A stretch of 64,000 bases of DNA from CBDDIP01 sp965279405 (GCA_965279405.1 OZ257157.1:3038001-3102000), one strand, 5' to 3'; shown: positions 27,306 through 36,655, numbered from the stretch's first letter. Translations and numbers: made by a program. Notes: generated from the sequence alone by a model not told the origin.

Positions 27306-28264
27306 GCGAGCCGGTGCTGGAACTGGACGACCTGCGCGTCACCTATCGCACTGGCAACGGCACGGTGCCGGCGGTGCGCGGGGTGAACCTCACCGTCAAC
27401 GCCGGCGAGACCGTTGGTCTCGCGGGAGAGAGCGGATGCGGCAAGTCGACCATCGCCGGCGCGGTGCTGCGACTGCTGCCACGCACGACGCAGGTGGAGG
27501 GCTCGATCCGCCTCGGGGGCGAGGACGTGATGGCGATGAAGCCCGGTCGGCTCCGTGCCGTGCGGTGGACCGGCGCATCGATCGTCTTCCAAGGAGCCCT
27601 GCACTCGTTGAACCCGGTGCAGCGCGTCGGCCGTCAGGTGGAGGAGGCGATCACGCTGCACGGCATCAAGGGATCGCGCAACAAGGTGGCCGCGTTGTTC
27701 GAGCAGGTCGGCCTACCGGCGGATCGCACGCGCGCCTACCCGCACGAGATGTCCGGAGGGCAGCGTCAACGTGTGCTCATCGCACTCGCCCTGGCGTGCG
27801 AACCGACGTTGCTGATCGCCGACGAACCCACCACCGCGCTCGACGTGATGGTGCAAGCCCAGGTCCTGCAGCTGCTGGAAGAGCTCGTGCGCGACCGCAA
27901 CCTGGCGATGGTGTTCATCACCCACGACCTCTCCGTGCTCACCTCGACGTGCCAACGGATCGCCGTGATGTACGCCGGCCGCATCGTCGAGGACGGGCCG
28001 AGCGAGCAGGTCTTCGCCAACGCCGAGCACCCCTACAGCGCAGCGCTCGCTGCCGCGTTCCCGACGATCGGTGATCCGTCGTCGCGCATGGCGCCACGCG
28101 GGCTTGCCGGCGATCCGCCCGACCCGGCCAAGCTGCCCGAGGGCTGCAGCTTCCGCATCCGCTGCGACCGTGCCATCGATGCCTGCGCGACCATCGACCC
28201 GTCATTGGAGCCGGTCGGTCCCGGCCGCAGCGCAGCCTGCATCCACGTCAGGTCGTCGGCGTGA
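27302..28264 (+). CDS. Peptide-type ABC transporter ATP-binding protein (DppD-like)
   Basis: 320 residues from ATG 27302 (overlapping the DppC-like stop). Walker A is GESGCGKST, the Q loop is VFQGALHSLNPV, the signature is MSGGQRQRVLIALALA, and Walker B is LLIADEPTTALDV with H-loop ITHDLSVL. The C-terminal oligopeptide-transporter extension with cysteines (CSFRIRCDRAIDAC ... C) matches the iron-sulfur-like Cys motif of DppD/OppD. It powers uptake together with the DppF-like ATPase. Confidence 0.93.
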   Translation: MSEPVLELDDLRVTYRTGNGTVPAVRGVNLTVNAGETVGLAGESGCGKSTIAGAVLRLLPRTTQVEGSIRLGGEDVMAMKPGRLRAVRWTGASIVFQGALHSLNPVQRVGRQVEEAITLHGIKGSRNKVAALFEQVGLPADRTRAYPHEMSGGQRQRVLIALALACEPTLLIADEPTTALDVMVQAQVLQLLEELVRDRNLAMVFITHDLSVLTSTCQRIAVMYAGRIVEDGPSEQVFANAEHPYSAALAAAFPTIGDPSSRMAPRGLAGDPPDPAKLPEGCSFRIRCDRAIDACATIDPSLEPVGPGRSAACIHVRSSA

Positions 28265-29241
28265 GCACGGATCCCAACGCTCCGCTGCTGCAGATCGACG
28301 ACCTGCACGTGCAGTTCGGCACCGGCGCACAGCCGGCGCGTGCGGTGGACGGCGTCAGCCTCACGGTGCAGCGCGGTGAGGTGCTCGCGCTCGTCGGCGA
28401 GTCGGGCTGCGGCAAGACCACGTTGATCCGCACGGTGATGGGACTGCAGGCTCGTACGAAGGGCGCCATCCGCGTGCTCGGCGACCCCGTCGAAGGACGC
28501 GGTTCGAAGGCGTCGCGCCGGCGCGTGCAGATGGTCTTCCAGGATCCCACCGGCGCGCTGAACCCCCGCCACACCGTGTTCGAGGCGGTGTACGAGGGCG
28601 TGCAGATCCACAAGCTCTCGGGCGATCCGTCGGCACGCGTCGCAACCGCGCTGGCCAACGCTGGTCTGCGGCCGCCCGAGCGGTTCATGCCGCGCTACCC
28701 GCACGAGATCAGCGGTGGTCAACGTCAGCGCGTGCTGATCGCCGGGGCGATGGCGCTGGAGCCACAGCTGCTGCTGGCCGATGAGCCAGTGGCGAGCCTC
28801 GACGCCTCCATCCGCGGCGAGATCCTGGCCTTGTTGCGACAACTCGTCGACAACTCCGGCGTCGGCATCGTCGCCGTCACGCACGACCTCGGCTTGGCGT
28901 GGAACATCGCCGATCGCGTGGCGGTGATGTACCTCGGCCGCATCGTCGAGCTCGGTCCGACCGAGCAGGTGCTCGGCAACTCGCAGCACCCGTACACGAA
29001 GGCGCTGCTGTCCGTGGTGCCCGAGAGTGCGCACATGGATCAGCAGATCCTTCGCGGTGAGACGCCGAACCCGAAGCGCATCCCACCCGGCTGCCGCTTC
29101 CACCCGCGGTGTCCGCTGCTGGCCAGCGGCACGCTGTCGCCGGCGATGGAGGCCCGCTGCCGCGGCGAGGATCCCGTGCTCATCGAGCACGCCGTCGGTG
29201 GCCCGAGCCATCAGGCCGCCTGCCACGCGACCGCGCCGTAG
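28261..29241 (+). CDS. Peptide-type ABC transporter ATP-binding protein (DppF-like)
   Basis: 326 residues from GTG 28261, overlapping the preceding stop as GTGA. Walker A GESGCGKTT, Q loop VFQDPTGALNPRHT, signature ISGGQRQRVLIAGAMA, Walker B LLLADEPVASLDA and H-loop VTHDLGLAW are all intact. The C-terminal extension has the cysteine pattern CRFHPRCPLL ... C. It is the last gene of the importer operon; the next gene is convergent and ends six bases away. Confidence 0.93.
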   Translation: MSTDPNAPLLQIDDLHVQFGTGAQPARAVDGVSLTVQRGEVLALVGESGCGKTTLIRTVMGLQARTKGAIRVLGDPVEGRGSKASRRRVQMVFQDPTGALNPRHTVFEAVYEGVQIHKLSGDPSARVATALANAGLRPPERFMPRYPHEISGGQRQRVLIAGAMALEPQLLLADEPVASLDASIRGEILALLRQLVDNSGVGIVAVTHDLGLAWNIADRVAVMYLGRIVELGPTEQVLGNSQHPYTKALLSVVPESAHMDQQILRGETPNPKRIPPGCRFHPRCPLLASGTLSPAMEARCRGEDPVLIEHAVGGPSHQAACHATAP

Positions 29242-29247
29242 TACCGA

Positions 29248-31242
29248 CTACTGCAGGTACCGCGGGATCGACTCGATCCAGTGCCGTTCGCCGAACGGTT
29301 CGCCGTCCAGCGTCGCCGTGAGGCGCAGATCGACGAAGTAGTGCGTGCGGTCACTGCGGAATTCCAACCGTGCGTCGGTGATGCAGCGACCCTCCGGCCA
29401 GGTGATGTCGAACGAGGTGTGGCCGATCGCCAACGCCCTGCCGGGATCCGTGGTGCTCACACCGACCTCGCCCTCGTAGCAGTCGACGATCTTCGCCCCG
29501 TCGTTGCCGTCGTACGGCCCGCCGTAGCGGGTGCGGGCGCGCACCTCGCGGCGCAGCACGTCGTGCTCCGTGCGCCACTCGATGTCGTCGGTGACGCCCT
29601 CGGTGCTGCTGGCACGGATCCCATCGCCGGGCCCGAACTCGGGCAGCGTGCCACCGGGCTGCAACCGCGGAAGGACGAGCGAGACCGAGGCGCGATCGAC
29701 GCCGAGCGTGAGCGCCTCGGGCACGGTCCAGCAGTTCGGCCAGTCGCTGCCGGCGACGACGAGACGCATCGTGTGTCCGGCCTGGATCTGGTGGGCCATC
29801 GCCTCCAGCTCGACCGTGACCTGGTACCACTCACCCGGCACCAACGGCTGCGGTTGTGCGCCGACCTCGCCGTCGTCGTCGCTCGGCCACACGCCGCGAT
29901 GGGTCAGGTTGAGCACGCCGCGCGTGACGAGCTGCGAGGTGCCGTCGGGGAACACGTCGCACAGCTTCAGCGCCAGCAGCGCGACCGGTGCCGATGAGCG
30001 CACGCGCAGGGACACGACCGCGTTGCCGATCAGTGTGATCGGTTCGTCGGCCGGCCACTCGTAGGTGATCGATCGCTCGTCGTCGCCGCGCTGGTCGAGC
30101 GGCTGCCCCCACGGCAGCCCGCCGGCGCACGTGATCCACGCAGCGAGACCAGCGTCGGGGACCACCGCCAGCTCGTCGACGCCTGCCGCGGAGACGGAGA
30201 ACGTCGACGTCTCGATCGCATCGGGATCGGTGAACGCGACCCACTCGCCGTTCATCAGCTCGAGGTCGGGCAGCGGCCGCGTGGAGTGGCGGACGAAGAC
30301 CTGCATCGGTGCGACCTGCTCGGTCGGCACGATGCCGCGCAGGTGCTCGTCGAACCAGCGAGCCATCTCCAGATCGAGATCGAGGTGCGGGCCCGGGCGC
30401 GCACGCGCCGGATCCTGGTGGGCCCACGGCCCGGCGAGCAGCCGCCACGGCACGTCGAGGTGGCGCACCGTGCGGAACGTGTTGTTGCGGTACCCGTCGG
30501 CCCAGCCGGCGACGATCATCGTCGGCACGGCGACGCGTTCGTAGCCAGCCCCGTCCGGCCCGAGGCGCAGCGAGCTGCGTCGCCACGTCGGCGCGTCGAC
30601 CTGGTTCGTCAACCACTCGAACAGCCATGCCGGCGTCTCGTCGATGCGTCGCTTCCACTCGTCGCGCCAGTCGTTGCCGACGGGCGACGTCGCCCACAAC
30701 GACGGCACCGGCGGCAGTGCGTTCATCGGCACCATGTAGTGCACGTAGTCGATGAGGTCGATGGCCCGAAGCTGACCGCCGGCGAAGTGGACGTCGTCGG
30801 TGAAGCGATCGTCGGTGGCGTAGATCGCGAACACCGCGCCGAGCTCCGGCCCGGGCTCGGCGGCCATCGTCAGCGAGTTGAAGCCGCTGTACGACGTGCC
30901 GAACATGCCGACCCTGCCCGTGCACCACGGCTGCGCGGCGAGCCAACGGAACACGGCGCGCAGGTCGTCGCGTTCGACGTCGGGGTACTCGTCGGTGATG
31001 ATCCCGCCGCTGCTGCCGGTGCCGCGCACGTCCACGCGACACACCGCGTAGGAGAACTCCGATGCGAGCCTGTGGTAGGCCTGGCCGTAGCTCGAGGTGA
31101 TGTCGTCCTGACGGTAGGGGAGCGCCTCGACGAGGCACGGCTGTGGTGCGTCGATCTCGGGCCGGAACACCGTGACGGCGATGGGCGTGCCGTCGTCGGC
31201 GGGCACCCAGGCGCGCTCCTGGACCACGGTGTGCTCAGGCAT
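29248..31242 (-). CDS. CocE/NonD-family alpha/beta hydrolase (X-Pro dipeptidyl-peptidase-like)
   Basis: 664 residues from ATG 31242. The N-terminal hydrolase domain has YRQDDITSSYGQAYHRLA and the nucleophile region GRVGMFGTSYSGFNSLTMA (Ser in G-T-S-Y-S-G); the histidine lies in PWAHQDPAR. The C-terminal beta-jelly-roll (LVPGEWYQVTVELEAMAHQIQAGHTMRLVVAGSDWPNCW) is the X-Pro peptidase C-terminal domain. Family members cleave esters, amides or proline peptides. No signal peptide. A TACGTT -10 lies six bases ahead of the ATG, overlapping the -10 of the divergent Rieske gene. Confidence 0.85.
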   Translation of the reverse strand: MPEHTVVQERAWVPADDGTPIAVTVFRPEIDAPQPCLVEALPYRQDDITSSYGQAYHRLASEFSYAVCRVDVRGTGSSGGIITDEYPDVERDDLRAVFRWLAAQPWCTGRVGMFGTSYSGFNSLTMAAEPGPELGAVFAIYATDDRFTDDVHFAGGQLRAIDLIDYVHYMVPMNALPPVPSLWATSPVGNDWRDEWKRRIDETPAWLFEWLTNQVDAPTWRRSSLRLGPDGAGYERVAVPTMIVAGWADGYRNNTFRTVRHLDVPWRLLAGPWAHQDPARARPGPHLDLDLEMARWFDEHLRGIVPTEQVAPMQVFVRHSTRPLPDLELMNGEWVAFTDPDAIETSTFSVSAAGVDELAVVPDAGLAAWITCAGGLPWGQPLDQRGDDERSITYEWPADEPITLIGNAVVSLRVRSSAPVALLALKLCDVFPDGTSQLVTRGVLNLTHRGVWPSDDDGEVGAQPQPLVPGEWYQVTVELEAMAHQIQAGHTMRLVVAGSDWPNCWTVPEALTLGVDRASVSLVLPRLQPGGTLPEFGPGDGIRASSTEGVTDDIEWRTEHDVLRREVRARTRYGGPYDGNDGAKIVDCYEGEVGVSTTDPGRALAIGHTSFDITWPEGRCITDARLEFRSDRTHYFVDLRLTATLDGEPFGERHWIESIPRYLQ

Positions 31243-31264
31243 CGCGGCAACGTAGCATCGGCCG
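31243..31264. promoter_or_regulatory. Overlapping divergent -10 elements (bidirectional leaderless promoter)
   Basis: The plus strand has TAGCAT at 31253-31258, six bases before ATG 31265. The minus strand has TACGTT at 31254-31249, six bases before ATG 31242. The two hexamers share two base pairs, so both genes would start transcription at or near their start codons from one promoter core. Confidence 0.55.
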
Positions 31265-32350
31265 ATGCGCCTCAGTCCGACGTTGCCGCGCAGCGCGTAC
31301 GTGGACGCCGACGTGTTCGCGATCGAGCGTGAACGGCTGTGGGCGCAGCAGTGGTGCGCCGTCGCGAGGGAGTCGGACGTGCCCCGCGCGCGGGACGTGC
31401 TGCGGGTGGAGATCGGTGGCGAGTCGGTCATCCTCGTGCGCGGTGACGACGCGATCGTGCGCGGCTTCTACAACGTGTGCCGGCATCGCGGCGCGCAGCT
31501 GATCCACCCCGACGCGCCGGCGTGCTCGCACGTCATGGGCGCGATCCGCTGCCCGTACCACTCGTGGACGTACGGGCTCGACGGCGCGTTGCATCGTGCG
31601 CCGTTCCTCGGCGACGTCGAGACCGGCGAGCTCGGCTTGCACCCCGTTGGCGTCGACGAGTGGGGCGGGTTCCTGTGGGTGCACCTGTCGCCGGAGTCGG
31701 CTCGACCGTTGCGCGAGCAGCTCGGTGCCGCGCCCGAGCGCGTGCGCCGCTACCCGTTGGCCGAGCTCGATCGCGGGGCGACGATCCGCTACGAGGTCGA
31801 CGCCAACTGGAAGGTGCTGGCCGAGAACTACAACGAGTGCTACCACTGCGGTCCGGTGCACCCGGAGCTGTGCGACCTCGTGCCCGAGTTCCGCCAGGGC
31901 GGTCAGACGCTGGAGTGGGAGGACGGCATCCCGCATCGCGACGGCGCATGGACGTTCACGATGTCCGGCACCACCAACCGGTCGCCGTTCTCCGGGTTGA
32001 GCGAGGCAGAGCGCACGCGCCACAAGGGCGAGCTGCTCTACCCGAACCTGTGGCTGAGCCTGTCGGCCGAGCACGTCGCCGCGTTCTGGATCAAGCCGAT
32101 CGCCGTCGACCGCACCGAGGTGGTGATGGATCTTCTCTTCCACCCCGACGCGATCGCCGCCGCCGACTTCGATTCCAGCGACGTGGCCGACTTCTGGCAC
32201 CTCGTCAACCTGCAGGACTGGTCGATCTGCGAGAGCGTGCAACGCGGCATGTCGTCGCGTGCGTTCGAGCGCGGCTGGTTCGCGCCGATGGAGGACGACA
32301 GCGCGCACATCGGTCGGTGGTACGCGCAGTGGATGTCGGACCACGCATGA
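31265..32350 (+). CDS. Rieske oxygenase large subunit, quaternary-amine type
   Basis: 361 residues. Rieske ligands are C72-x-H74 and C96-x2-H99 (CRHRGAQ ... CPYHSW); the catalytic iron site is E187-N-Y-N-E191-C-Y-H194-C-G-P-V-H199. The ENYNECYHCGPVHPEL form is close to that of glycine-betaine/choline-type monooxygenases. The stop overlaps the start of a sarcosine-oxidase-like flavoprotein, which fits stepwise N-demethylation of a methylated amine. No reductase partner is adjacent. It is a paralogue of the Rieske protein at 6052-7230, though clearly diverged. Confidence 0.88.
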   Translation: MRLSPTLPRSAYVDADVFAIERERLWAQQWCAVARESDVPRARDVLRVEIGGESVILVRGDDAIVRGFYNVCRHRGAQLIHPDAPACSHVMGAIRCPYHSWTYGLDGALHRAPFLGDVETGELGLHPVGVDEWGGFLWVHLSPESARPLREQLGAAPERVRRYPLAELDRGATIRYEVDANWKVLAENYNECYHCGPVHPELCDLVPEFRQGGQTLEWEDGIPHRDGAWTFTMSGTTNRSPFSGLSEAERTRHKGELLYPNLWLSLSAEHVAAFWIKPIAVDRTEVVMDLLFHPDAIAAADFDSSDVADFWHLVNLQDWSICESVQRGMSSRAFERGWFAPMEDDSAHIGRWYAQWMSDHA

Positions 32351-33513
32351 CCCGCGACGTCGACGTGGCCGTCGTCGGCCTCGGTGGTCTCGGCTCGGCG
32401 GCCGCGTGGTGGCTGGCGTCGCGTGGCGCAACGGTGGCGGGCTTCGAGCAGTTCGAGCTCGGGCACGTGCGCGGTGCATCGCACGATCACAGCCGGATCA
32501 TCCGCCGCAGCTACCACACGCCGCACTACGTCCGCCTGACCGCGTCGGCCTACGACGCATGGGCCGCGGTCGAGGCAGCGGCAAACGAAACGCTGGTGAC
32601 GCGCACCGGCGGCATCGATCTGTTTCCGCTCGATGCAGCGATCGACATCGCCACCTACGCCGCGGCGATGGATGCCGAGGGCGTGCCGTACGACGTGCTC
32701 GACGGTGCCGAGGTGCGCCGTCGCTGGCCGGCGTTCCGCATCGGTGACGACGTCGCCGCGCTGCACCAGGACGACACCGGCATCGTCCCTGCCGATGTCG
32801 CCACGTCGACGTTCCAACGACTGGCCGTCGGCGCGGGCGCGGTGCTCCACGCCAACACGCCGGTGCGCGAGGTTCGCTCGGTCGGTGGTGAGGTGGAGAT
32901 CGTCATCGATGACGGTGTGGTGGTGCGCGCCGGTCATGCGGTGATCGCCGCTGACGCCTGGACGAACACCTTGCTCGCCCCACTCGACGTGCACGTGCCG
33001 CTCACCGTGCTGCGCGAGCAGCTCAGCTACTTCTCGACATCTCGGCTCGACGAGTTCGCCGTCAGCCGCTTCCCGGTGTGGATCTGGATGGACGACCCGA
33101 GCTTCTACGGCTTCCCTGTGTTCGGCCGCGCCGATGCGGTGAAAGCAGCGGAGGACTGCGGCGGCTTCGAGGTCGATCCCGACACGCGCACGTTCGACCC
33201 GTCGCATGCCGCCGAGGCTCGACTGCGCGCGTTCATGGAGGGCCTCGTCGGCGATGGGCTCGGCGCGGCGGAGTCGAAGACGTGCCTGTACACGCTGACC
33301 CCCGATCGCGACTTCGTGCTCGATCGCGTGCCGGGCCATCCGCAGATCATCGCCATGCTCGGCGCGGCGCACGCCTTCAAGTTCGCCGCCTGGTTCGGCC
33401 GCACCGCGGCCGAGCTCGTGCTCGACGGCGAAGCCAGCACCGACATCGCCCCGTTCGCGATGGATCGTCCCGGCCTGCACGCCGGCGCAGCCCGCGACGC
33501 CTGGCTCGTGTAG
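32347..33513 (+). CDS. FAD-dependent N-methyl amino acid oxidase (monomeric sarcosine oxidase / SolA-like)
   Basis: 388 residues from ATG 32347 (ATGA overlap). The dinucleotide fold DVAVVGLGGLGSAAAWWLASRGATVAGFEQFELGHVRGASHDHSRIIRRSYH is the monomeric sarcosine oxidase opening; the conserved H-S-R-I-I-R-x-x-Y segment lines the FAD. Cys313 in SKTCLYTLTPDRDFVLD is at the position that binds FAD covalently in sarcosine oxidase. The product oxidises an N-methyl group or secondary amine to the amine, formaldehyde and peroxide. Coupling to the Rieske oxygenase suggests that it acts on the demethylated product. Confidence 0.88.
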   Translation: MTRDVDVAVVGLGGLGSAAAWWLASRGATVAGFEQFELGHVRGASHDHSRIIRRSYHTPHYVRLTASAYDAWAAVEAAANETLVTRTGGIDLFPLDAAIDIATYAAAMDAEGVPYDVLDGAEVRRRWPAFRIGDDVAALHQDDTGIVPADVATSTFQRLAVGAGAVLHANTPVREVRSVGGEVEIVIDDGVVVRAGHAVIAADAWTNTLLAPLDVHVPLTVLREQLSYFSTSRLDEFAVSRFPVWIWMDDPSFYGFPVFGRADAVKAAEDCGGFEVDPDTRTFDPSHAAEARLRAFMEGLVGDGLGAAESKTCLYTLTPDRDFVLDRVPGHPQIIAMLGAAHAFKFAAWFGRTAAELVLDGEASTDIAPFAMDRPGLHAGAARDAWLV

Positions 33514-33514
33514 G

Positions 33515-34438
33515 TCAGCCCGGCTCGGCCGCCACGCCGACCTGCGCGGCGGTGCGCTGCGACCAGATCACACCGGCGAGCACCAGCGCCGCGCCGCAGA
33601 CCTGCACGGCACCGAGCGATTCGTCCAGCAGCAGCACGGCCCACACCAGCGCGAGCACTGGTTCCAGCGTGGCCACCATCGCCGCGTTCGGCGCCGACAC
33701 GCGCGTGAGGCCGATCATCAACGTCGCCCCGGCGATGACCGTGCTCACCGCAGCGAGCCCGACGAGCGAGAAGAACGCGCCCCAGTCCGGTGGCATGCGG
33801 ATGCCGACGAAGATGCCGATCACCGCGGCGAACGCCAGTGAACCGGTCATGCTCCACAGCGACGGCACGATCCCATCGGGCGGCGTCGACGGTGCGGCTG
33901 CCTGGCGTCGATCGAGCACGCGGCTGCTGACGAGCATGTAGATCGCGTACGACGCGGCGTTGCCGAACACGAGCAGCAGGCCGATGCCGTCGCTGTCGGC
34001 GCCGCCGGTGAACACCTCCGGCACGGTGAGGGCGATCCCGAGCATCGTCACCCCGACCGCCAACCACAGCGTGCGCGGCGCCGGCTTGCCCATCAGCCAC
34101 GCGCCGATGGCCACCATCGCGGGGTACGAGTAGAGGATCACCGTGTACAGCGATGCCGACAGGTGGTCGAGCGCGGCGAATGCGAACAGAGCGACACCGC
34201 CGAACAGCAGACCGAGCACGAGCATCGGTGCGATCGACGCTCGCCGCGGTGACGGGCCGCCGCGGCGCCAGCGAACGAGCACGAACGTCCACAGCATCGG
34301 CACCGACAGCGCGAACCGCCAGAAGAGCACGTCGGTGGGACGCAGGTCGTCGAGCACGCCCTTGCCCCACACGGTGAACAACGAGTACGTGGCCGCGCTG
34401 ATGACCACCCACCAGACACCTGGGATGCGATGCGTCAT
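33515..34438 (-). CDS. EamA/DMT-family transporter
   Basis: 307 residues with ten predicted helices in two EamA repeats, ending in the second-repeat motif (LLLDESLGAVQVCGAALVLAGVIWSQR). DMT carriers export metabolites such as amino acids or nucleosides. The start ATG 34438 overlaps the stop of the upstream lipoprotein hydrolase gene by four bases, so the two are co-transcribed. It converges on the oxidase gene with one base between. The amine or amino acid produced by the neighbouring pathway is a possible substrate, but that is speculative. Confidence 0.85.
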   Translation of the reverse strand: MTHRIPGVWWVVISAATYSLFTVWGKGVLDDLRPTDVLFWRFALSVPMLWTFVLVRWRRGGPSPRRASIAPMLVLGLLFGGVALFAFAALDHLSASLYTVILYSYPAMVAIGAWLMGKPAPRTLWLAVGVTMLGIALTVPEVFTGGADSDGIGLLLVFGNAASYAIYMLVSSRVLDRRQAAAPSTPPDGIVPSLWSMTGSLAFAAVIGIFVGIRMPPDWGAFFSLVGLAAVSTVIAGATLMIGLTRVSAPNAAMVATLEPVLALVWAVLLLDESLGAVQVCGAALVLAGVIWSQRTAAQVGVAAEPG

Positions 34439-36561
34439 TCTCGGTGGTCGGCGGTGCAGGCCTTGGCGTCGCAGACGTCGATGAGCGTCTTGTCGAAGAG
34501 GAACGACGCCTTCTGCGTGCGCACGTCGGCGTCAGCGCGCGGGTCCTCGTGCGAGTCCTCACCGACGGAGGGAGCCAGGTTCTCGAACGGGATGTCGGCC
34601 ATGCCGGAGTCCCAGATGATGATCGCCGAGCCATCGCTCGGGTAGGTGGTCGACTCCAGCCCGTAGCCCGGCTCGACCTCGTCCCAACGACCGTCGGCAG
34701 CGACCGGACGGTGGATCGTCAGGCCCATCGTGCGCGCCATGATCAGCGCGCTGAGCTCGCTGACCTGATGATCGCCGTAGGCCACGTCGACCAGCACAGG
34801 CTTTGCCGACGTGCCCTCGTACGGATCGCTGGTGACGTGCTGCACGTAGCCGGCGCCTTCGCCGCGATCCCACAGCATCTGCACGACGTTGATGATCAGC
34901 GTGCGCTCGAGCTCGTTGGGGTAGGCGGGGATCATGATCGCCTCGTAGGTGGCGAAGTCGACCGAGCGGGGGAGCAGCAACGAGTAGTTCATCCCGGCCA
35001 CGCCGAGCACGGCGCGGTTGATGTCGGGCGACACGGCGCTGAGCATCAGGCCCATGATCCCGCCCTGGCTGTTGCCGTCGTAGTTGAGCTCGCTGTTGTC
35101 GATCGTGAGCGTGCCGTCGGCGCGCTTCATCTCCGGGATCGAAGCCAGGCCGTCGGCGGCGAGCATGAACTTGCCGAGGAAGATCTGGTTGAGCACGCCC
35201 TGCTGCAGGCGATCGGCCATCGTCGGGAAGTTGCCGAACGAGGCAAGGGTGGCAGCGGCGTTCCCGATGTCGTCCTCGCTCATGCCTGCCCACTTCGTCG
35301 CGCAGAACACGACGTTGTGCTCGTTGGCGAAGGCGCGCACGTTGCCGGCGTCGATCTCGTGGTTGTCGCCCAGCAGGCCGTGGCCGTACTCGACGATGTG
35401 CGCCGGCTCGGTGCCGGCCATCGTCGCCGCGCTGATGTTGCAGACGAAGCCCGCCTGCACCGTCGGGGTGTCGGGGTTCACGGTCGGCAGTGCGTCGGGG
35501 TCGGTGGCGACGTCGACGTCGTAGTGGAAGCGGTTGCCCGGCCCGCCGTCGCCGGTGAGGTAGTTGGGGACGGTGAACGTGCCCTCCACCTGCAGGGCGA
35601 TGTTGTCGTCGGTGTTGGGAGTGACCGCCGTGACGGTGAAGGCGGGCGAGGCTGATCCGAGCGCCGCCAGCGACTCGTCGCGGATGTGCAGCATGCGCCC
35701 GGCAATGTTGTCGGTGCTGGCGACGGTGAAGTCCCACGCGAGTTGCAGATCGGCGCGGTCGACGCCGGCCGCCTCGAGCGCGGTGAAGTTGGCCTCCATC
35801 GAGTCGCGACGACCTTCGATGGCGTCGATGTCGGTCGTCAGGTTGTCGCGGTAGACGCGGAACGCGGCGGTCGGCTCGATCGGCGTGCCGCCCTCACCGA
35901 CCAGCCCGCGCAGGCCGACGACGAACGTGTGGCCCTCCGGCAGCGACACCGCCGGATGGATGAGCAGCGAGCGGTCGGCCGGGTCAGTGGCCTTCGAGTC
36001 GGGCTCGGCCCACAGGGCAACGCGCTCGCCGGTCTCGACGTCGACGAGCACGACGCTGCTCGCATCTTCCAACGACGCACCGAGGTCGGTCCACGGCGGC
36101 AGCTTGCTCGCCTCGGCATCGAGGCCGTCGATGAACGTGGTGATCGACGAGCTCGGGCTGAAGCCGTCGTTGCGGTTCCACTCGCTGAGGTCGATCGCCA
36201 GTCCGTCGGCGTTCTTCGGCGCGCCATCGGCAGGCAGCGCCACCCGCAGACCGGTCTCCGTCGAGGCATCGGCGACGGTGTAGAAGTTGCTCGGGTACGG
36301 CAGGAAGCAGTGCCGGGTGTCGAGCGGATCGCAGCCCTCGGGCGCGCCATCGATGGCAGCGTTGATGTCGGCCAGCGTCGCCGCGTCCGCAGCTTCGGCG
36401 GGCGGCACCGTGCTCGTCGTTGCCGCCGGCTCCGTCACGGGAACGGTCACGTCGACGGGTGTGGTCGGCGCTGTCGTCGTGTCGGACTTCTTGTCGTCGC
36501 TGCACGCAGCCAGGACCATCAGCGCGACCGCGGTCGCGCCCAGGATTCGCTTGCTCATCAT
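34435..36561 (-). CDS. Secreted lipoprotein, alpha/beta-hydrolase fold
   Basis: 708 residues from ATG 36561 behind a strong GAGGGGG ribosome site six bases upstream (a second ATG follows at once). The lipobox LMVLAAC puts the anchored cysteine near residue 19, followed by a Thr/Pro-rich linker. The C-terminal half contains the nucleophile elbow NYDGNSQGGIMGLML (Ser in G-N-S-Q-G-G), so it is probably an extracellular esterase or lipase-like enzyme; an Asp or His partner cannot be placed surely. The middle region is of a type common in large secreted actinobacterial proteins. Co-transcribed with the DMT exporter. Confidence 0.75.
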   Translation of the reverse strand: MMSKRILGATAVALMVLAACSDDKKSDTTTAPTTPVDVTVPVTEPAATTSTVPPAEAADAATLADINAAIDGAPEGCDPLDTRHCFLPYPSNFYTVADASTETGLRVALPADGAPKNADGLAIDLSEWNRNDGFSPSSSITTFIDGLDAEASKLPPWTDLGASLEDASSVVLVDVETGERVALWAEPDSKATDPADRSLLIHPAVSLPEGHTFVVGLRGLVGEGGTPIEPTAAFRVYRDNLTTDIDAIEGRRDSMEANFTALEAAGVDRADLQLAWDFTVASTDNIAGRMLHIRDESLAALGSASPAFTVTAVTPNTDDNIALQVEGTFTVPNYLTGDGGPGNRFHYDVDVATDPDALPTVNPDTPTVQAGFVCNISAATMAGTEPAHIVEYGHGLLGDNHEIDAGNVRAFANEHNVVFCATKWAGMSEDDIGNAAATLASFGNFPTMADRLQQGVLNQIFLGKFMLAADGLASIPEMKRADGTLTIDNSELNYDGNSQGGIMGLMLSAVSPDINRAVLGVAGMNYSLLLPRSVDFATYEAIMIPAYPNELERTLIINVVQMLWDRGEGAGYVQHVTSDPYEGTSAKPVLVDVAYGDHQVSELSALIMARTMGLTIHRPVAADGRWDEVEPGYGLESTTYPSDGSAIIIWDSGMADIPFENLAPSVGEDSHEDPRADADVRTQKASFLFDKTLIDVCDAKACTADHRE

Positions 36562-36620
36562 CGTTGTCCCCCTCGTGACCACTCTGCCACGCGGCCCTCG
36601 GACCCCGACGATTTCTTGAG

Positions 36621-36655
36621 TTGCGCGTCCTGTTACCGATGGGTAACTTAGGCGC
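36621..36655 (+). promoter_or_regulatory. Promoter and operator of the acyl-CoA dehydrogenase gene
   Basis: TTGCGC (36621-36626), a 17-base spacer, TAACTT (36644-36649), six bases, then ATG. Within the spacer and overlapping the -10 is the inverted repeat GTTACC-GATG-GGTAAC (36632-36647). Its place in the core promoter suggests a repressor site, as for TetR-type regulators of lipid catabolism; the regulator is not identified. Confidence 0.55.
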
